This document shows positions 24,736 through 37,500 of a stretch of 64,000 nucleotides of DNA, piece by piece; position 1 is the stretch's first letter, and every line of letters begins with the position of its first letter. The notes beneath the pieces were generated by a model that was given only the letters and a program-made list of their open reading frames with translations, ran no database searches and was not told where the DNA came from. The position numbers were made by a program, and so were the translations under genes. Origin of the DNA: Promerops cafer (taxonomy: Eukaryota; Chordata; Aves; Passeriformes; Nectariniidae); contig VZSE01013368.1 in the NCBI GenBank assembly GCA_013398275.1, forward strand, positions 1,378,236 to 1,442,235, written 5' to 3'.

Positions 24736-27700
24736 GTAAGGCAAACACATATGCTAAAAATGTTCTCTGCCTATACTGCCCTGTGCATAGAAACAGTTGG
24801 CTGTTTCTTTTCCAAAAGATTAAATTTAGCCTAAGACACTGGAGGAATTTTGAGAAATTGTCAGCTAGCCTGAACATTACAAATTGTTTGCCAGACACCC
24901 AAGATTAGTTGTTTTGATACTACCCCTTGCTGAATTGAGGGATGGATTTCAGTATATTCTACTGGTGATAAAATTGGGAAGCTCTGTGGAAGGTACTGAA
25001 AACTAATGAAAGGCTGAGAGCAGGGCTGGACCATCCAAATGACTGGATTCATCTCCTGGGTAATGGTAGGGCTGACAGCCTGATTGGACACAAGCAGCAG
25101 GGAAATCCAGGTGGAAAAAACGGGTTAACCTGCTATCATTAGCTTTCCATTAGTGTGCCATGGTTTGATTTATTACATCACCTAAAGAGCAGAGCTACTC
25201 AGAAGTGGATAACTCTAAAGTTTAATGGCCAGATTAACTAATGCTGATGCACAGAGGTTTAAATTAAACCTCTCTAAGCTATCTTGGGCCACTGCAGGAT
25301 TCCACAGGAAGGATGCCTTTCAGACCCATTCTCTTCTGAGGTTATGTCTGGGCACCTTTGAATTTCACTTTCCAAATGCTGTAAAGGAAGTGTGTTAAAA
25401 TGCCTTGGTTAAGGTTGCACATAATTTTAAGTACTTATTTTTCTTTTTAATTACACAAGCTTCTTCAACAGAATATCTAGTTTCAGGAAGAAACTGGATA
25501 TTGTGCCTTTGTTTTCTTTTGCAGTAGGGTTTCACACACACTCTTCCAAAAGTTGGGATTTTGTGGCTAATTTTATTCCTATTTGATTATACAGGCTTTT
25601 GATTCTGAATAATTTCTAATTTTACATATGACAAAGTCACCTGAAGTTTGCAGCTGCAAATTAATCTCCGTCTCCATCTTGCTTTACAAACAAGGGAAAT
25701 TGGTTTATTTGCATTTTCAGACTAAAGGCAACACTTTTGCATGCACTATTTTCTTGTTCTCTTTGCAGATATGTGAGTACAAGTCTGTTGCTTTTCTTCA
25801 CTTTTTTATTTCCAGTATGAAATGTCAGACGTCCCCAAAAGCTACAGCACTCCCTTGGGTGCACAGTTATCTGAGCTAATACACAGATGATTTAGATAGT
25901 AATGAAATAATGATGTATAATGAGTGCATTTAGCATTTCATGCATGTGAAGGATCCCAGTAGCTCAAAGGCAGAATTGATCTCGATTTTCTTCTTTTACA
26001 CTCTAGGAATAACCAAGCTATTACAATGTTATCTGACGACCGACGTAATTGTAAAAATTTATTGTATAGTGTTTCTCCCCTGACACACTTTCTTTTTTCT
26101 GTCAAACGCATTGTTCGTTATTAAAAGGGAACATCACAAAAGAAAATGACAAATTTGTCTTTTTTCATTAAGAAACACTTTATTATACTTAATGTATTTG
26201 TCTTCCCTTCTGCTGAAAAACTAGTATCCTGTATAGAGAGAATTGTTGTCAACTTTCTGTACACTAAACTTCAGATTTTTCCATCCTTAGTGATTTTTCA
26301 AGCTATCATTCAAATTGGGTACTTTAATATTTGAAGCATAGCAATTTAGACAGTTGTTATGCTTTTGACCATTGAAATACATGAGGCTGATCTTTTAATA
26401 CCTGTTGGCTTGTAAAAAACTTCCTGTGCTATAAGTGAAAAATATTTCGTTGTAGAGCAGATTTGAAAGGCCAAATACAGTAGGTTGTATGGATCATGAA
26501 ATGTACAAAAAAAAGGACTTATTCTTTGTTCTTCATCAATCCAAATACCCTTTTAAGCCACTGAATATTTCATGTACAAAAAGTATGCATGGTTTCGACA
26601 GAATTTTGTCTCCCTCTCTCTCTGTATAGATAAGCAATCATTCCTAAACTAACAATTTAAGACTCTGCCACCCAACTATGTCTCATGTATCCTTTACAAA
26701 CCTAACAAACATAAAGTCTGACAAAAGGTTGTGCACTGGTTATGTTTTCTATTTTGTTGAAGAACGACTCTATGCTTATAAAAAGAACTAAAGTATCTAT
26801 GAATGAACAGGGGAAAAGGGATTGTGGAAGGAGGAAATTAAACTGCTCCTGAAGATTCTCTGATTTGATCCAGACACTGACTAAATGTAGCAATAGCTCT
26901 CAGTGGTGTTGAGCACCCCAAGTCCTCAATGAGAGCCTGAACAGCACTAACCTGGGAAACAAGGGATATGGCTTAATCTGGTCCTTAAATCTGCAAGCAT
27001 TTCCAGGTAACTGGCTGGATTACTCAGGAGTCCTGAGTATTTAGTAATATCTGCCATTCTGGAGCTGTGATGCCATGATTGCTGGCCTGCAGCAGATAAC
27101 CCAGACACATTTTCTGGGCAGTACTCACTGTAAATAAGCTGAAAAGAAGAAAGGAAACCTCCTTTGTGTCTGCCCTGAGTTTGATTTCGTTTTTAGTAAC
27201 TCTTCAGCTCTGAAAGTTGGAGTACTGTCAGGCCTTTTTGCATTGACACACAAATCAGTGAACTACTCATACCTGTCAGAAATCACATGGAGTCAGTTAA
27301 TTAGCTTCTGAGCTGACGTGGAGGCAGTGCAGATCAGAGTCTAGCAAAACAGCTGGGGGTACCTTAACTAACAATAAACAGGACTCTGTTCCTTGCCTTC
27401 TACTCTACTCTTACGCACTCTGTCTTCCTAGTCCTCCTATATGATGGTGATGTACAAGTCAAAGAATAACTGTAAAGAAACATTTTACATTTAGAAATGC
27501 AGGAATATTAAAGAACTGGTAGGGGCCATCGTGCTGCAGTAGATGAAGGTGAAGATCTAATGGAATATGCAATTAATATATGCAGCATCATTCTTTCATG
27601 TGAGAGCATCTGATTAGAAAGAAATGATTTATCCAGCATGGGGATTTGGAAGCAGGCCTGTTTATTGTCATACTGCTGCTGATCACGGGCAAACTTCAAA

Positions 27701-30700
27701 AGGTGAAAGGTATGGTTGTGTTTGTGGTATGAAAAGTGGGTCAGGGATAGAGGTGATACTTCAGCACCACCTATTCATTAAGGTTACTGTGATACCTTGT
27801 CTCAATTACCTTTGACTCACTGCACATCCTCACCATCAGCTGACTACAGTTAAATATTAATGTGACATGGCCCACTCTGTTAGAACTAAATCAAAACCGA
27901 AAAACCAAAACCAACAAAACACCCTTCTTGGTTACCATTTAAAACAAATTAACCCCAAAAGTTTAATTTACAGTTATTCTTGTTCACTAATTCCCCAGAG
28001 GTTCTAGCTTCAGTATCTCCTTTGCAATGTAGGTCATCAAGGAATATCTTGAGATCATCTTTTCCTCATGCTGCAATAACTTAATAGTGATTTGAATTCT
28101 GCTGCAGTATTTCAGATTGAAGCAGTGCCTTGCAAATAGAAGAAGCTGTATCCCATGGCTCTTGCTAAAAAGTTTGAGATACACAGGTCCCAACCACAGG
28201 AAGCAGTTAGACAAATCAGACAGCACTGCACAATATTTTGGCAAAACTACCAGAATTTCCACAGGAGACAGCAACGGTGCTCCCACAGTCACAGAATTTA
28301 TGACATGACTAGAATTACTATAGAAATCATATGAGCAATCTTTAGTTTTTGGTTTTGTTAGGGGTTTTTTAGTATAGTAGTTTGTGAGTATTATGTTGTT
28401 TGCTCTTCAGCAACTGACCTAGCATAGAGTTTTTCCCGTTCCTTCTGTAGGCCTCTTAGAAGGAATCCTCTCTTTGTTTAGTAATTGGTCATTAGTTATT
28501 TTGCAAAGAATTAGCAGATGGATGATTAGAAGAGCATCTTCCAGTGACTGCCAAAAAATATTTCTACTGTGAAATGCTTCTAGTGTTAGTGATGGCTTCT
28601 TTGCTTGAAAAGTTTTGTACAGATAATTTTATGTCTCTGAACATTCACAAATAGGGTATTTATGCTGCTCAGGACTGGATACTTTGCTCTGTAGTAGATA
28701 ATGTATTTATTCCTTCTAGCTTGTCATACAGAATAAAAGAAATTCCAGGAGGAGCTTGTATTGTTGTTCTGTGCCACTGGATTTGATGCATTTTATTTTA
28801 ATAAAAAGCAGGAAACATTGATATAAAGTAATGAAGGCATAGACTAAATTATAAAGTAGTGGTTTTAATAATATTTTGTTTATTTTTCCTGCAGTTTTAT
28901 CTGCAACCCTTGGGATATTGACTAGGTAAATACAGGATTAATGGTGTTTTATGACTTAAGTGTGTTTCTGCTCTGGCTGGGATTCTGCAGTTGCTCAGCA
29001 AGGCTCTAAGGTGCTGAGTACTCCACTTCTGTGAAAGCCACTGAGAACTGAGAGCTTCCTCCTGGAAATGAGGTGTTAAAAGAAACTTTACCTTTTGTAT
29101 GTGCATCTCCTCTTTGTAGAGAAATTTATTATCATGTTACACCATAACACCTCTGTGCTACACAGCAGTAGAGAAGCAAAAGATCACTGATCCAGGCTTC
29201 AGGATATTTTGCTCATAGGATGGAGGAAGTGAGAAGGTTTAAGTACAAGTGCCAGTGCTCAAGCCCCCTCAAACAATTTAACTTCTTAAACATACAGCTG
29301 AGTGCCAAGTGCTTAATAGTTCCCATAGGAATAGCAATTTCCTCATAAAATCAGGTTTCCCATTAGCAGATGCAACAAACTTGCTAACAGCATCCTTGGG
29401 AAAATGAGTAGATCACTAATATCCTTTGGTCTAGACACAAACACAAAACTGGCATAGGCTGCCACGTGCTATTTTTGTTTCCTTGTTACAAAAGTTCACC
29501 TAAACCAGTGGCAATGGGACTGGCAGTTGGATCACATTCAGTGTAAATATCAGCCTGGGACAAATTGCATGTTTCAGTGTATAGCACTTGCTATCAGGTT
29601 TCTGCTAGTTATCTTCTCAAACAAAGCAAAATTTGACAAGAGTGCTGGAACGTCGCAATAATTTCTGTGTTAGTCAAACCTGGCTCTCAAAGTGACCAGG
29701 AATGGAACTGATGGGAAATGGTCATTATTGCTGATGGAACTGATGGTCATTATTGCTCTAGGATGAGACTGTGGAGGTTATTGTGCAGACAAGAGAGGAG
29801 TGGCTTCATTCCTCAGCCAATGCCACTACAAAAATCTGACACCCCAGAGTCATTTTGCTGCAAAGTCGAGAGTTTTGTCCAGTTTCAAGGTTTCCACATG
29901 ATGTTTTGTGGCTCTATAAGTGTTCAACCCAACATAGCTTCTGCAGGGCAGTAGAGATGCTGTCAGGAATTGCTTACCACGTCTTCTCTTCCCTAATTAC
30001 CCTTTCTCCCCATAGTCAAAGAACCTTAGTGCTCAAAGGACTTGGAGGTTTCCAGATTTCACAGACACTAAAGGGGAATATTTGATGAAGAAATTGTTGT
30101 CTTGTTCAAGGAAGATGGGTAGGGGGAATGTTCTTTTCAATAACTATTACTTTAACCATATTAAAAGAAAAAGGTTTGTGTTTGGTTTTTTGTTTGTTTT
30201 TCTGTTTTTTTGCTTTTGCCATCAAGGAAGGAGGCTGATAGGGTTTGATATTGGGCACTAAAGCGTAGGATTGTATGTAGCCATACATATGCATATCTGA
30301 AAAATGCAATATGAAAAATTGCAAATTTTTTTAATACCTTTGCTTTAGGACTTCCCCACCTGTTAGTATTCAGTATTCACAGACAGGAGCATGGAAAATA
30401 AATATCTTCTTGAAATAGCTTCAAGTCCATTGTTTGTGAACTCAAACCAGCACTCATTTCCCATGTATTCAGTAGGGCTTTTGAAATTGGTCAGTTTACA
30501 TACTGTTTGGGAGCTAGGTAGTTTTCCTTCCTGTTTACTGTCATCTTCACCCTTTTTTTTTTCAATGGCAACATTGCTAGTTTCCACTAGTTTAACTATT
30601 TGACCTAGGAATATTTTACTTACAGTGGAAAAGAAAAGGAGGTGGGGGAGTAGAGAGGAAAGCACTCTTATTCATGTGCAAACCTCTTTGGCAGGTATCC

Positions 30701-31541
30701 TTTAGGCCTAATTTCAGTACCAGCCCTAAACCTGAAGTGTTAGTAGGGATTTTACAGGGTTAATTAACTATAAGAAAAGCTGGCAGTTTATCCAGTTAGT
30801 TACCTATTAGCCATAAGGAAAAACTGGAACTAAATTGCCCTTTATGGTGTAGAAAAATAAAACCACATAGATAGCCATTGCCAGGAGGCAAATCAGAACT
30901 CGTGCCAGCTGCTGCAGAGCTGGAGTTGCCCTTGCAGAGGAGGTGTGGTCCCCAACTAAAGTTATTGGTGCAGGTGTTTGGTGAGGAGAGCGGGGTGAGC
31001 TTGTCCGGCTGCGTTTCAGGCTCGTCTGCCTGCTGAGGAGCAGCACAGCACATCCTTGCAGCTCTTACCTACAGCGATGTGGTGCACTGGTGGAGGGCTT
31101 TGTCTTTATTCACAACACATTCAGTGTGTCTCGGCAGGGGAGGAAACAACACTGTCAGCCTGTACTCTGCCATCGTCTGCAGATTAAACTGAACTCTAAC
31201 TCACCATTTAAGAGAAAGAAGGAAAGGTAAAGAGAGAAAGGGATTTGTTCTCTGCCTTATTCATACATTAGCTCTCTGCAAAGGCACAAAGCAGAAGGAG
31301 CAGCATCAGCAACCTTGCAAGCAGTGACTCTGTTTCCAATTAATATGGTCTGAGCTACTTTGAGAAGCCAATTTGTTACTTACACATATCACACTTGAGC
31401 TCTGCTGAAAACTGGATGTGCCAAGCACACCTTTGCTTCTGATTTATACATAAAGACTTGCATCTTTCACAGAACAAACCTTACCAGGAGAGACTCAACC
31501 AAGGCAGGTAAGAGATTTCTACCTAAGTGTCACCTTCTACA
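24736..31541. other. Non-coding stretch, no gene recognised
   Basis: AT-rich sequence with CAAA-rich runs near 27890-27925 and T/G-rich simple sequence near 30180-30215. A small imperfect duplication lies at 29701-29757. A minus-strand frame at 27987-28292 has a reasonable amino-acid mix but no splice donor, no homology I recognise and a possible ancient-repeat origin. Purine-rich sequence occurs near 31205-31245. Confidence 0.55.
29701..29757. repeat. Imperfect short duplication
   Basis: A unit of about 32 bp (29701-29732) recurs at 29733-29757 with an internal deletion. Both copies carry ATGGAACTGATGG and TCATTATTGCT. It looks like a slippage-type event. Confidence 0.75.
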
Positions 31542-31561
31542 TTGTTAACATATGTTAACAA
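31542..31561. repeat. Perfect 20-bp palindrome
   Basis: TTGTTAACATATGTTAACAA is its own reverse complement over 20 bases. It also contains two GTTAAC hexamers in close spacing, so it reads as a direct as well as an inverted repeat. GTTAA half sites are typical of HNF1-type dimeric homeodomain factors, but the spacing differs from the usual HNF1 site. Confidence 0.95.
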
Positions 31562-34500
31562 ATGCTACTTCTGACTACAGTGCCTGGCTGTCGTTGAGCA
31601 CTTAGAACTACTGTGTTTGTCCTTATGTCATGCTGTCTTTAGGGAAGTTTAATCCCAAGAACATCTGCAGTATACTTTAAAGATGTATTTACAGTTTTTC
31701 TTAAGCATTAAAAATCACAGTGAATTGTAAACCTTAAAAGTTAAGTTTTGAGTGAAGCAATATGTTCACAGAATGTGTTTTGAGCTATATCTCTTCCTGT
31801 TTCTATATGATGTTTAACAATCAATTTGTAGCATTAAAAATTAATTTCTTCACTGTTATGTTCTGATGCATAGTATTAGTGCACCAATTAGTCTAATAAC
31901 ACACATTCCCAGGCAGCCCTAAATTATGTAGCTGAACAGTTTTAAGAGTTTAGTCATGCTTATCCAATTGGCAGAAATAGAGTTACGAGCTTTTGCACAT
32001 GGCATAAGTGATTTTTTTTTTTTTTTTTGTTATGGTCAAGTGAGCTGTTTTGTCAACATGCAGTTCAGTAAAAGCATTGTAACAGGATGATAATATTACA
32101 AATATAGTCTGTGCCCAACTTTGTGAATCAAGACTTGGTTATGATTTAACAGGTAACAACACTGCTGATTCTTTTACCTGCTGGTACCTGGCAGGTCAGA
32201 TAATAACAAAGCACATTTTTGGGCAGAGAGTTAGAACCAGTCTTTGCAATCTTGACACTGACTGGTACTTGGAGACAGAGACTAACAGAAAAATATATTG
32301 GTGAAGATTTCATCTTTATGAAGTTTATAAGATGATAATTTTTTTGGCTCTGTGTTTAATCCTTTGTAATAGATCATTTTTGGAACTCAGTGCTTAACAT
32401 AAAGAATAGTCTAAATGAATCACTCATATAGGATGAGAGAGCTAGGAAGTCTGGAGGAAGATGGGTAATAAAATCTGCTCTAATGACACAACATTAAATT
32501 TAAATGTAACTTTTTCTAGTAAGTACATAAATAAGCTTTTTCTCAAATACTTTTCAAATTCTTGCTGCTGACCTGTAACCTTATTTTCTATTTCACCTGT
32601 TACCACTTCTTTACCATAGAGCTATTCTTTCTAGTTATTCCATATATACAAGATTTTCAGTGCTAACAGAATAAGGACTTTTGATGACATTTACTGTCGT
32701 TTTAAATTAAATTTTATTGTATTACTTCTAATCAAAGTGGAACTCAGACCAGTGCATGTGGTCTTGGCTTTTATCTGGTAGTGACTTATTGAAAGATTCT
32801 GAAGAACTAAAAATGAACAAATCTCATTACTTGTCTGAATTTTTTCAATTTTTTTTCATTTGGATTATTTTGGTATTGAGAAGATGTGGCTACTCCATGT
32901 AGAAAATAAGCTTTTGCATGAAACAATGTGAGTTTCCACACCTGTAGGAAACTGAAGACTTCCTTTAGAACTTTTTCATTTGACTTTTCACATGGCAAAT
33001 GTGGTGTTGTTATGTAGGGAGGAACATGTGGCTCTACATTTCTGGGAGAAAAGTTAAATCTGATTAACTCAAAATAAATGAAATATCTGCTACAGTTTCC
33101 TATTAAGTTGTTGCCTAAATTCTACAGCCTCAGAATTTTTACTTGTCCCAAAACAGGAGAAAAAAGAAAATAGTGAAACGATAAGAAGTTTGAATGTGTC
33201 TGATAGTTGTTTCTCACAATTCTAGATCTCTGGGCAGGAGATAACTTTGGGGTACAGCCAACAAAATCTTCAATTAGATCCCTACAGTGAAACACATTGG
33301 TGTGGCTCCAGCACCACTGAAGGAGGAGCACCTGTGGAGGATCTGGCTTTTGGAGAGTTACCAATATCCATATTGGGATGCTAATGCAATGTTTGCCACA
33401 GGGGTGCTGGTGTGGTCTGGATTGCACCATAGGGCTGGGTGAACTGTGGTCAGGAAGGAGACTTGAGGCTGAGGAGAACAGGGAGTAAATGAGGATCCTG
33501 GGGGGGCAACACATTTACACATCATAACACTTGGAGTCATGTTCTGAGCAACTTTCTTTCCTTAGGGCATTGATAGAGAGGGGCTGAGGAAGCTTGAGTG
33601 TACCTTAACAGCTACAGCAATCTCAGGACTGACTTTCATATGCCCCCAGTAGGTGCCCCCAGAATGAATGTAATGATACAGGGAGCTGTGCCTCATGTCT
33701 TTACAGTAAAATCATCCAAAAATCGAGAAGTCAATCAGAGCAGTCTGTTGGAAATGCCAGTTTGCTGTGGAGCTGTGCTTGCAGGAGAAATTTCTGGTTC
33801 ATGTTGTTCCTGGAGCTTGTCTGTCGATGGACAGAGCTAGGCCAGCACAAATCCCAGTAATATCTTGGCAAAGTGAGGAAAATTCTTATCTACTCTAGAG
33901 CCCTTTTCTCTCCCTAGCTAGAAAGCACTGGAACAGTGACAGCTTATGCCAGGTTACAGTTTGGCCCAAAATCTTATGGAACCATGCAGAGAACTGTGGT
34001 TTGTACCAAATATGATCAAATTTCCCTTTTTGTCCCCCTCCTCTGTCGTCTCTCAGCACAGTACAAGGCAGTGTGTGCATCCAAGTAGTTGTGCCTTGGA
34101 TGGGGAAATGAACTGCTCAGAACACTTTTGTCAGTGCTGCACCAGCTGAGAAGCCCTTTGCCTGATAGAAAATGAGGGTTTTTTGTCCTCTCTTGTCTAC
34201 TCCACTCCTGGTAGGAATAATGCCTGATGCTGTAGCCTCTGAGGAAATGCACATTCCTCATGGTCACTACCTTCATTCCACCTCCATGAGTTATACTACT
34301 ATTTGTCACTGGCATTTTTCAAAGTGATGAGGTGCTTTGTTAGTGAACTGACACTTATTAATTCCTGTCACTGTAAGTTTTACACTGGACAGCTTGAGAA
34401 TACTTTTATTTTTTCTATACAGCCCAAGTCTGGAGGTTTTTCTCCTGCATTTATACAGAAAAATACATTTGTTCACTTGCATACCCAAATGAGCAGTTTA

Positions 34501-37500
34501 TGTATAGGTAAAGAATTAAGAAGCCCTTGATATTTCTGATCCAGACTTTTCACTGAGATAGTAAATATCTAAGTTTCCTGATCTACTGCTTCTGTGACAT
34601 ACAAACCACTCTCATCTGCTTCTGTGGCCCTGTTTGTGGCATTGCAGTCACTGTGCCTGGTATTGTGTGGTGTTTGGAGAGTTGCAGCACATTCTTTGGG
34701 TGTGCTGTACTGTGTGTTTGCCTGTTCTATTGCTTCAAAGTTAGAAAAAGAACAATATTAAAAGCTCCATACCATGTTCTGCACTCCTTCAGTTCAGATC
34801 TGATGCCCTTCAGGAATATTTAAACAGTAAGGTCAATTGGAAAGCATGTCTATTCCAAAAACTATTTTATTTTCATTGAAAGGATTTCTGATTTAGAAAG
34901 CATTAATCTCCTAGTTCATCATGAATTATATTCCTTCTTGAAGAAAAATATCTTTTAATTAACTGATATATATTTCACAGAATGGATTAATTCAGCACCT
35001 TCAAAGCATAATTAATACAAATATCTAGGAAAGGGCAAACTCTGCTGCAGTTGCTAATGCTGATAATTGTTTTTGTAAAGACAAAGGATTTTCTTGAAAA
35101 ACAGTGCATATGGCTTGCCTGAAGCATCCAATTCAGGAAAGTCTAAACTCGCAGGTTACATCTACATTTTTCTCTAATGCAGTATATTTCATTTACAGTT
35201 GTCTTGGAATTGCTTTCTTGTTTCCAGTATTTTGATGTTTTGGAATGCAATGATTCCGTTTAGGCATGAAGAATGGCATTTATGTTCCTTACATTGGCTA
35301 TTACTGCAAGCTGGCCCTGAAGTTTCTCCTCTTCAGTCACTGGAGAGAGACATGTACCTCTAAAAGCACAAAAGATCTGAAAGTCTAAGATACGTGGTAG
35401 GAAGAGACTTGGGAATAGGCTCTGCAGTGGCTGGAGGTAGCTGCAGAGGGCCTAGCTTGTAAGCTTAGATTAGACAGCTGAGTTAAAGCAGTCCAAGTGG
35501 TAGGGCTACATGGAAGTACAAAGTGCTTGAGTCAGAATTAAAAATGCTGTGGTGGATGCAGAGTCATCATTCCAACACAGCTAGATGCTCCTTCAGTGAA
35601 TACCTACTCTGTAATCCAGAAGCAGGCTGAGAGTTAGAGCCAGGTTAAGCTGCAGTTTTGGCTGCAGGCTGCTCATGGTGAGAGGAGGAGGGTGAGAGAG
35701 ATAAGATGATGCTCCTTGACCTCAGGAGGATGCTGTGAGAACAGCTTGTCTGACCATATCTGACCATTCCCCCCATAGGGAAAAGCATGCTGAAGTGGAT
35801 GGAGAAAGTTGAAAAGCTCAGTGATACATGTGTATTCCAAGTCATGTCTGAATTTGTCTTGAAAAGCTGTATTCAATAAAAGCCCAGTTCTCTCCCTCTA
35901 ACTTTACAGAACAAACTCTTGCTATTCCAACAGTTCACTAAGCAAGGAGATGGAATCTGTTAGCTCTGAGTGCATTCACTGATGTTCCAATTGCCTTTTA
36001 TCACCCAGGTGATTGATCAGGTGGATCTGCAGTGCATAATGCACACTGTTATGAAGGATTCATTCTTCACCCTCTGAGAGCCCCAAAGATGTAGGTGCAG
36101 AGAGTGTTGTGATATGTGTTAGACATAATCAGTCTGAGGAGATTAAAAAGGCATTAGTCAGGTGCACAAAAATCAAGAGTTTCGGGTGGTACACAGAAGA
36201 TTTTTATTTAAAAATACTGAATTTTGGATGGTTCCCCATGTCTTTTTTGCTTTTGTTATTTGGCTTTTGAGTGTTTCTCCATGACTGCTTCAACCAGGAA
36301 TGTTTGTTTGTTTTTATTTACAAAAGTACTCTTTTCATGCAGTCACGGAGTTGGAGGAGGTGAGACTTTGAACCTCGCCACTAATGCTGTAAAATAAAAC
36401 TTGCTGTACAGACTGTTAGATAGGATTTAGACCAGTTTTATTGTTACAATTCTTAGTAGGTATATGCATGGAAATGCTGTAATTTTTATTTGGTAAGAGT
36501 TTCAGTCCATCCTAGACCATATTTTTTAGTTAAACTCGTCGCCTAAAAAAATAATTAAATTGGATCAATATGTAGATGTGATAGCAATGAGTAAGGTATA
36601 AAAAACATCATTGGTGGGTGATAGAAAAGCTTCATGTCAATTTGGGAACCTAAGAAGGTGGTGAGAAGTGTTCATGCTGCACAAGCATTCACAGAACTTT
36701 CCTCGTTTAGTTCTTCCAGTTTGCTTGGCTGCTGTCTGCCTTTGAGACCAATGTTGGATACAGCTTTATATTCTTGTTTATCACTGTCTCTGCATTTGTG
36801 ACTCTTTGGACAAAAGATTTGCAAATTACCTGTTTGTGTTTTCCTTTATTCTGTGAAGGGAAATAATACTTATGTTAAGATTATTTTGTAACTGATAAAC
36901 TCCCAATTAATTAGTGGCTGTTACCAAATATGTATACTATGAATAAAAATGATAGAGTTCCTACAGGAACACTGAATACCTAAGGAGGGATTCCTGTGTG
37001 TTACTGCATGTAAGCCTCCATGTTCAGGTGACACAGAATCAGAACAGTGGATTTCCACAGCACCTGTTCCCAGTCCCATACAGGAAAATTCTTCAGGGAG
37101 GGATGTGAGCACAAAATCCTACAGGGCCTGAAGGCTCACTTGAGATCACAGTTACCCACTAAAAGAAGACCTACACTCTCTTTAATTTCTAGAATAAAAT
37201 AATTTTAAAAGTCCTCTAGTCAGAGAGGCTTACATTTTTAAAAAATGTATTTATTTTGATAAATTGGGGTGTTAAATAATCATTAAGTATATTGATTGAC
37301 TACAGATGGCACTGTTATAGTTGTTAAACTTCTAATAGGTGCAGACCCAGCTGAGCTATGGAACTACAAACTACCTTTCAACAGGCCCAGATAAGCTGCT
37401 CATTTTCAGTGTATTCCATAAACTTTCCAAACACAAGTATTATATAATATTTTATCATCATACATTAAACATACACAGTCCAATCTTCATCAGTCCTCTG

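Noticed and set aside
27987..28292. 101-codon minus-strand frame with plausible amino-acid mix
   Set aside because: An acceptor-like CTTTTTAG exists but no donor, and the wording near it recalls old interspersed repeats. I cannot support a gene.
33122..33514. 130-codon minus-strand frame
   Set aside because: Proline- and serine-rich mixture without a recognisable domain or convincing splice borders; within the length range expected by chance.
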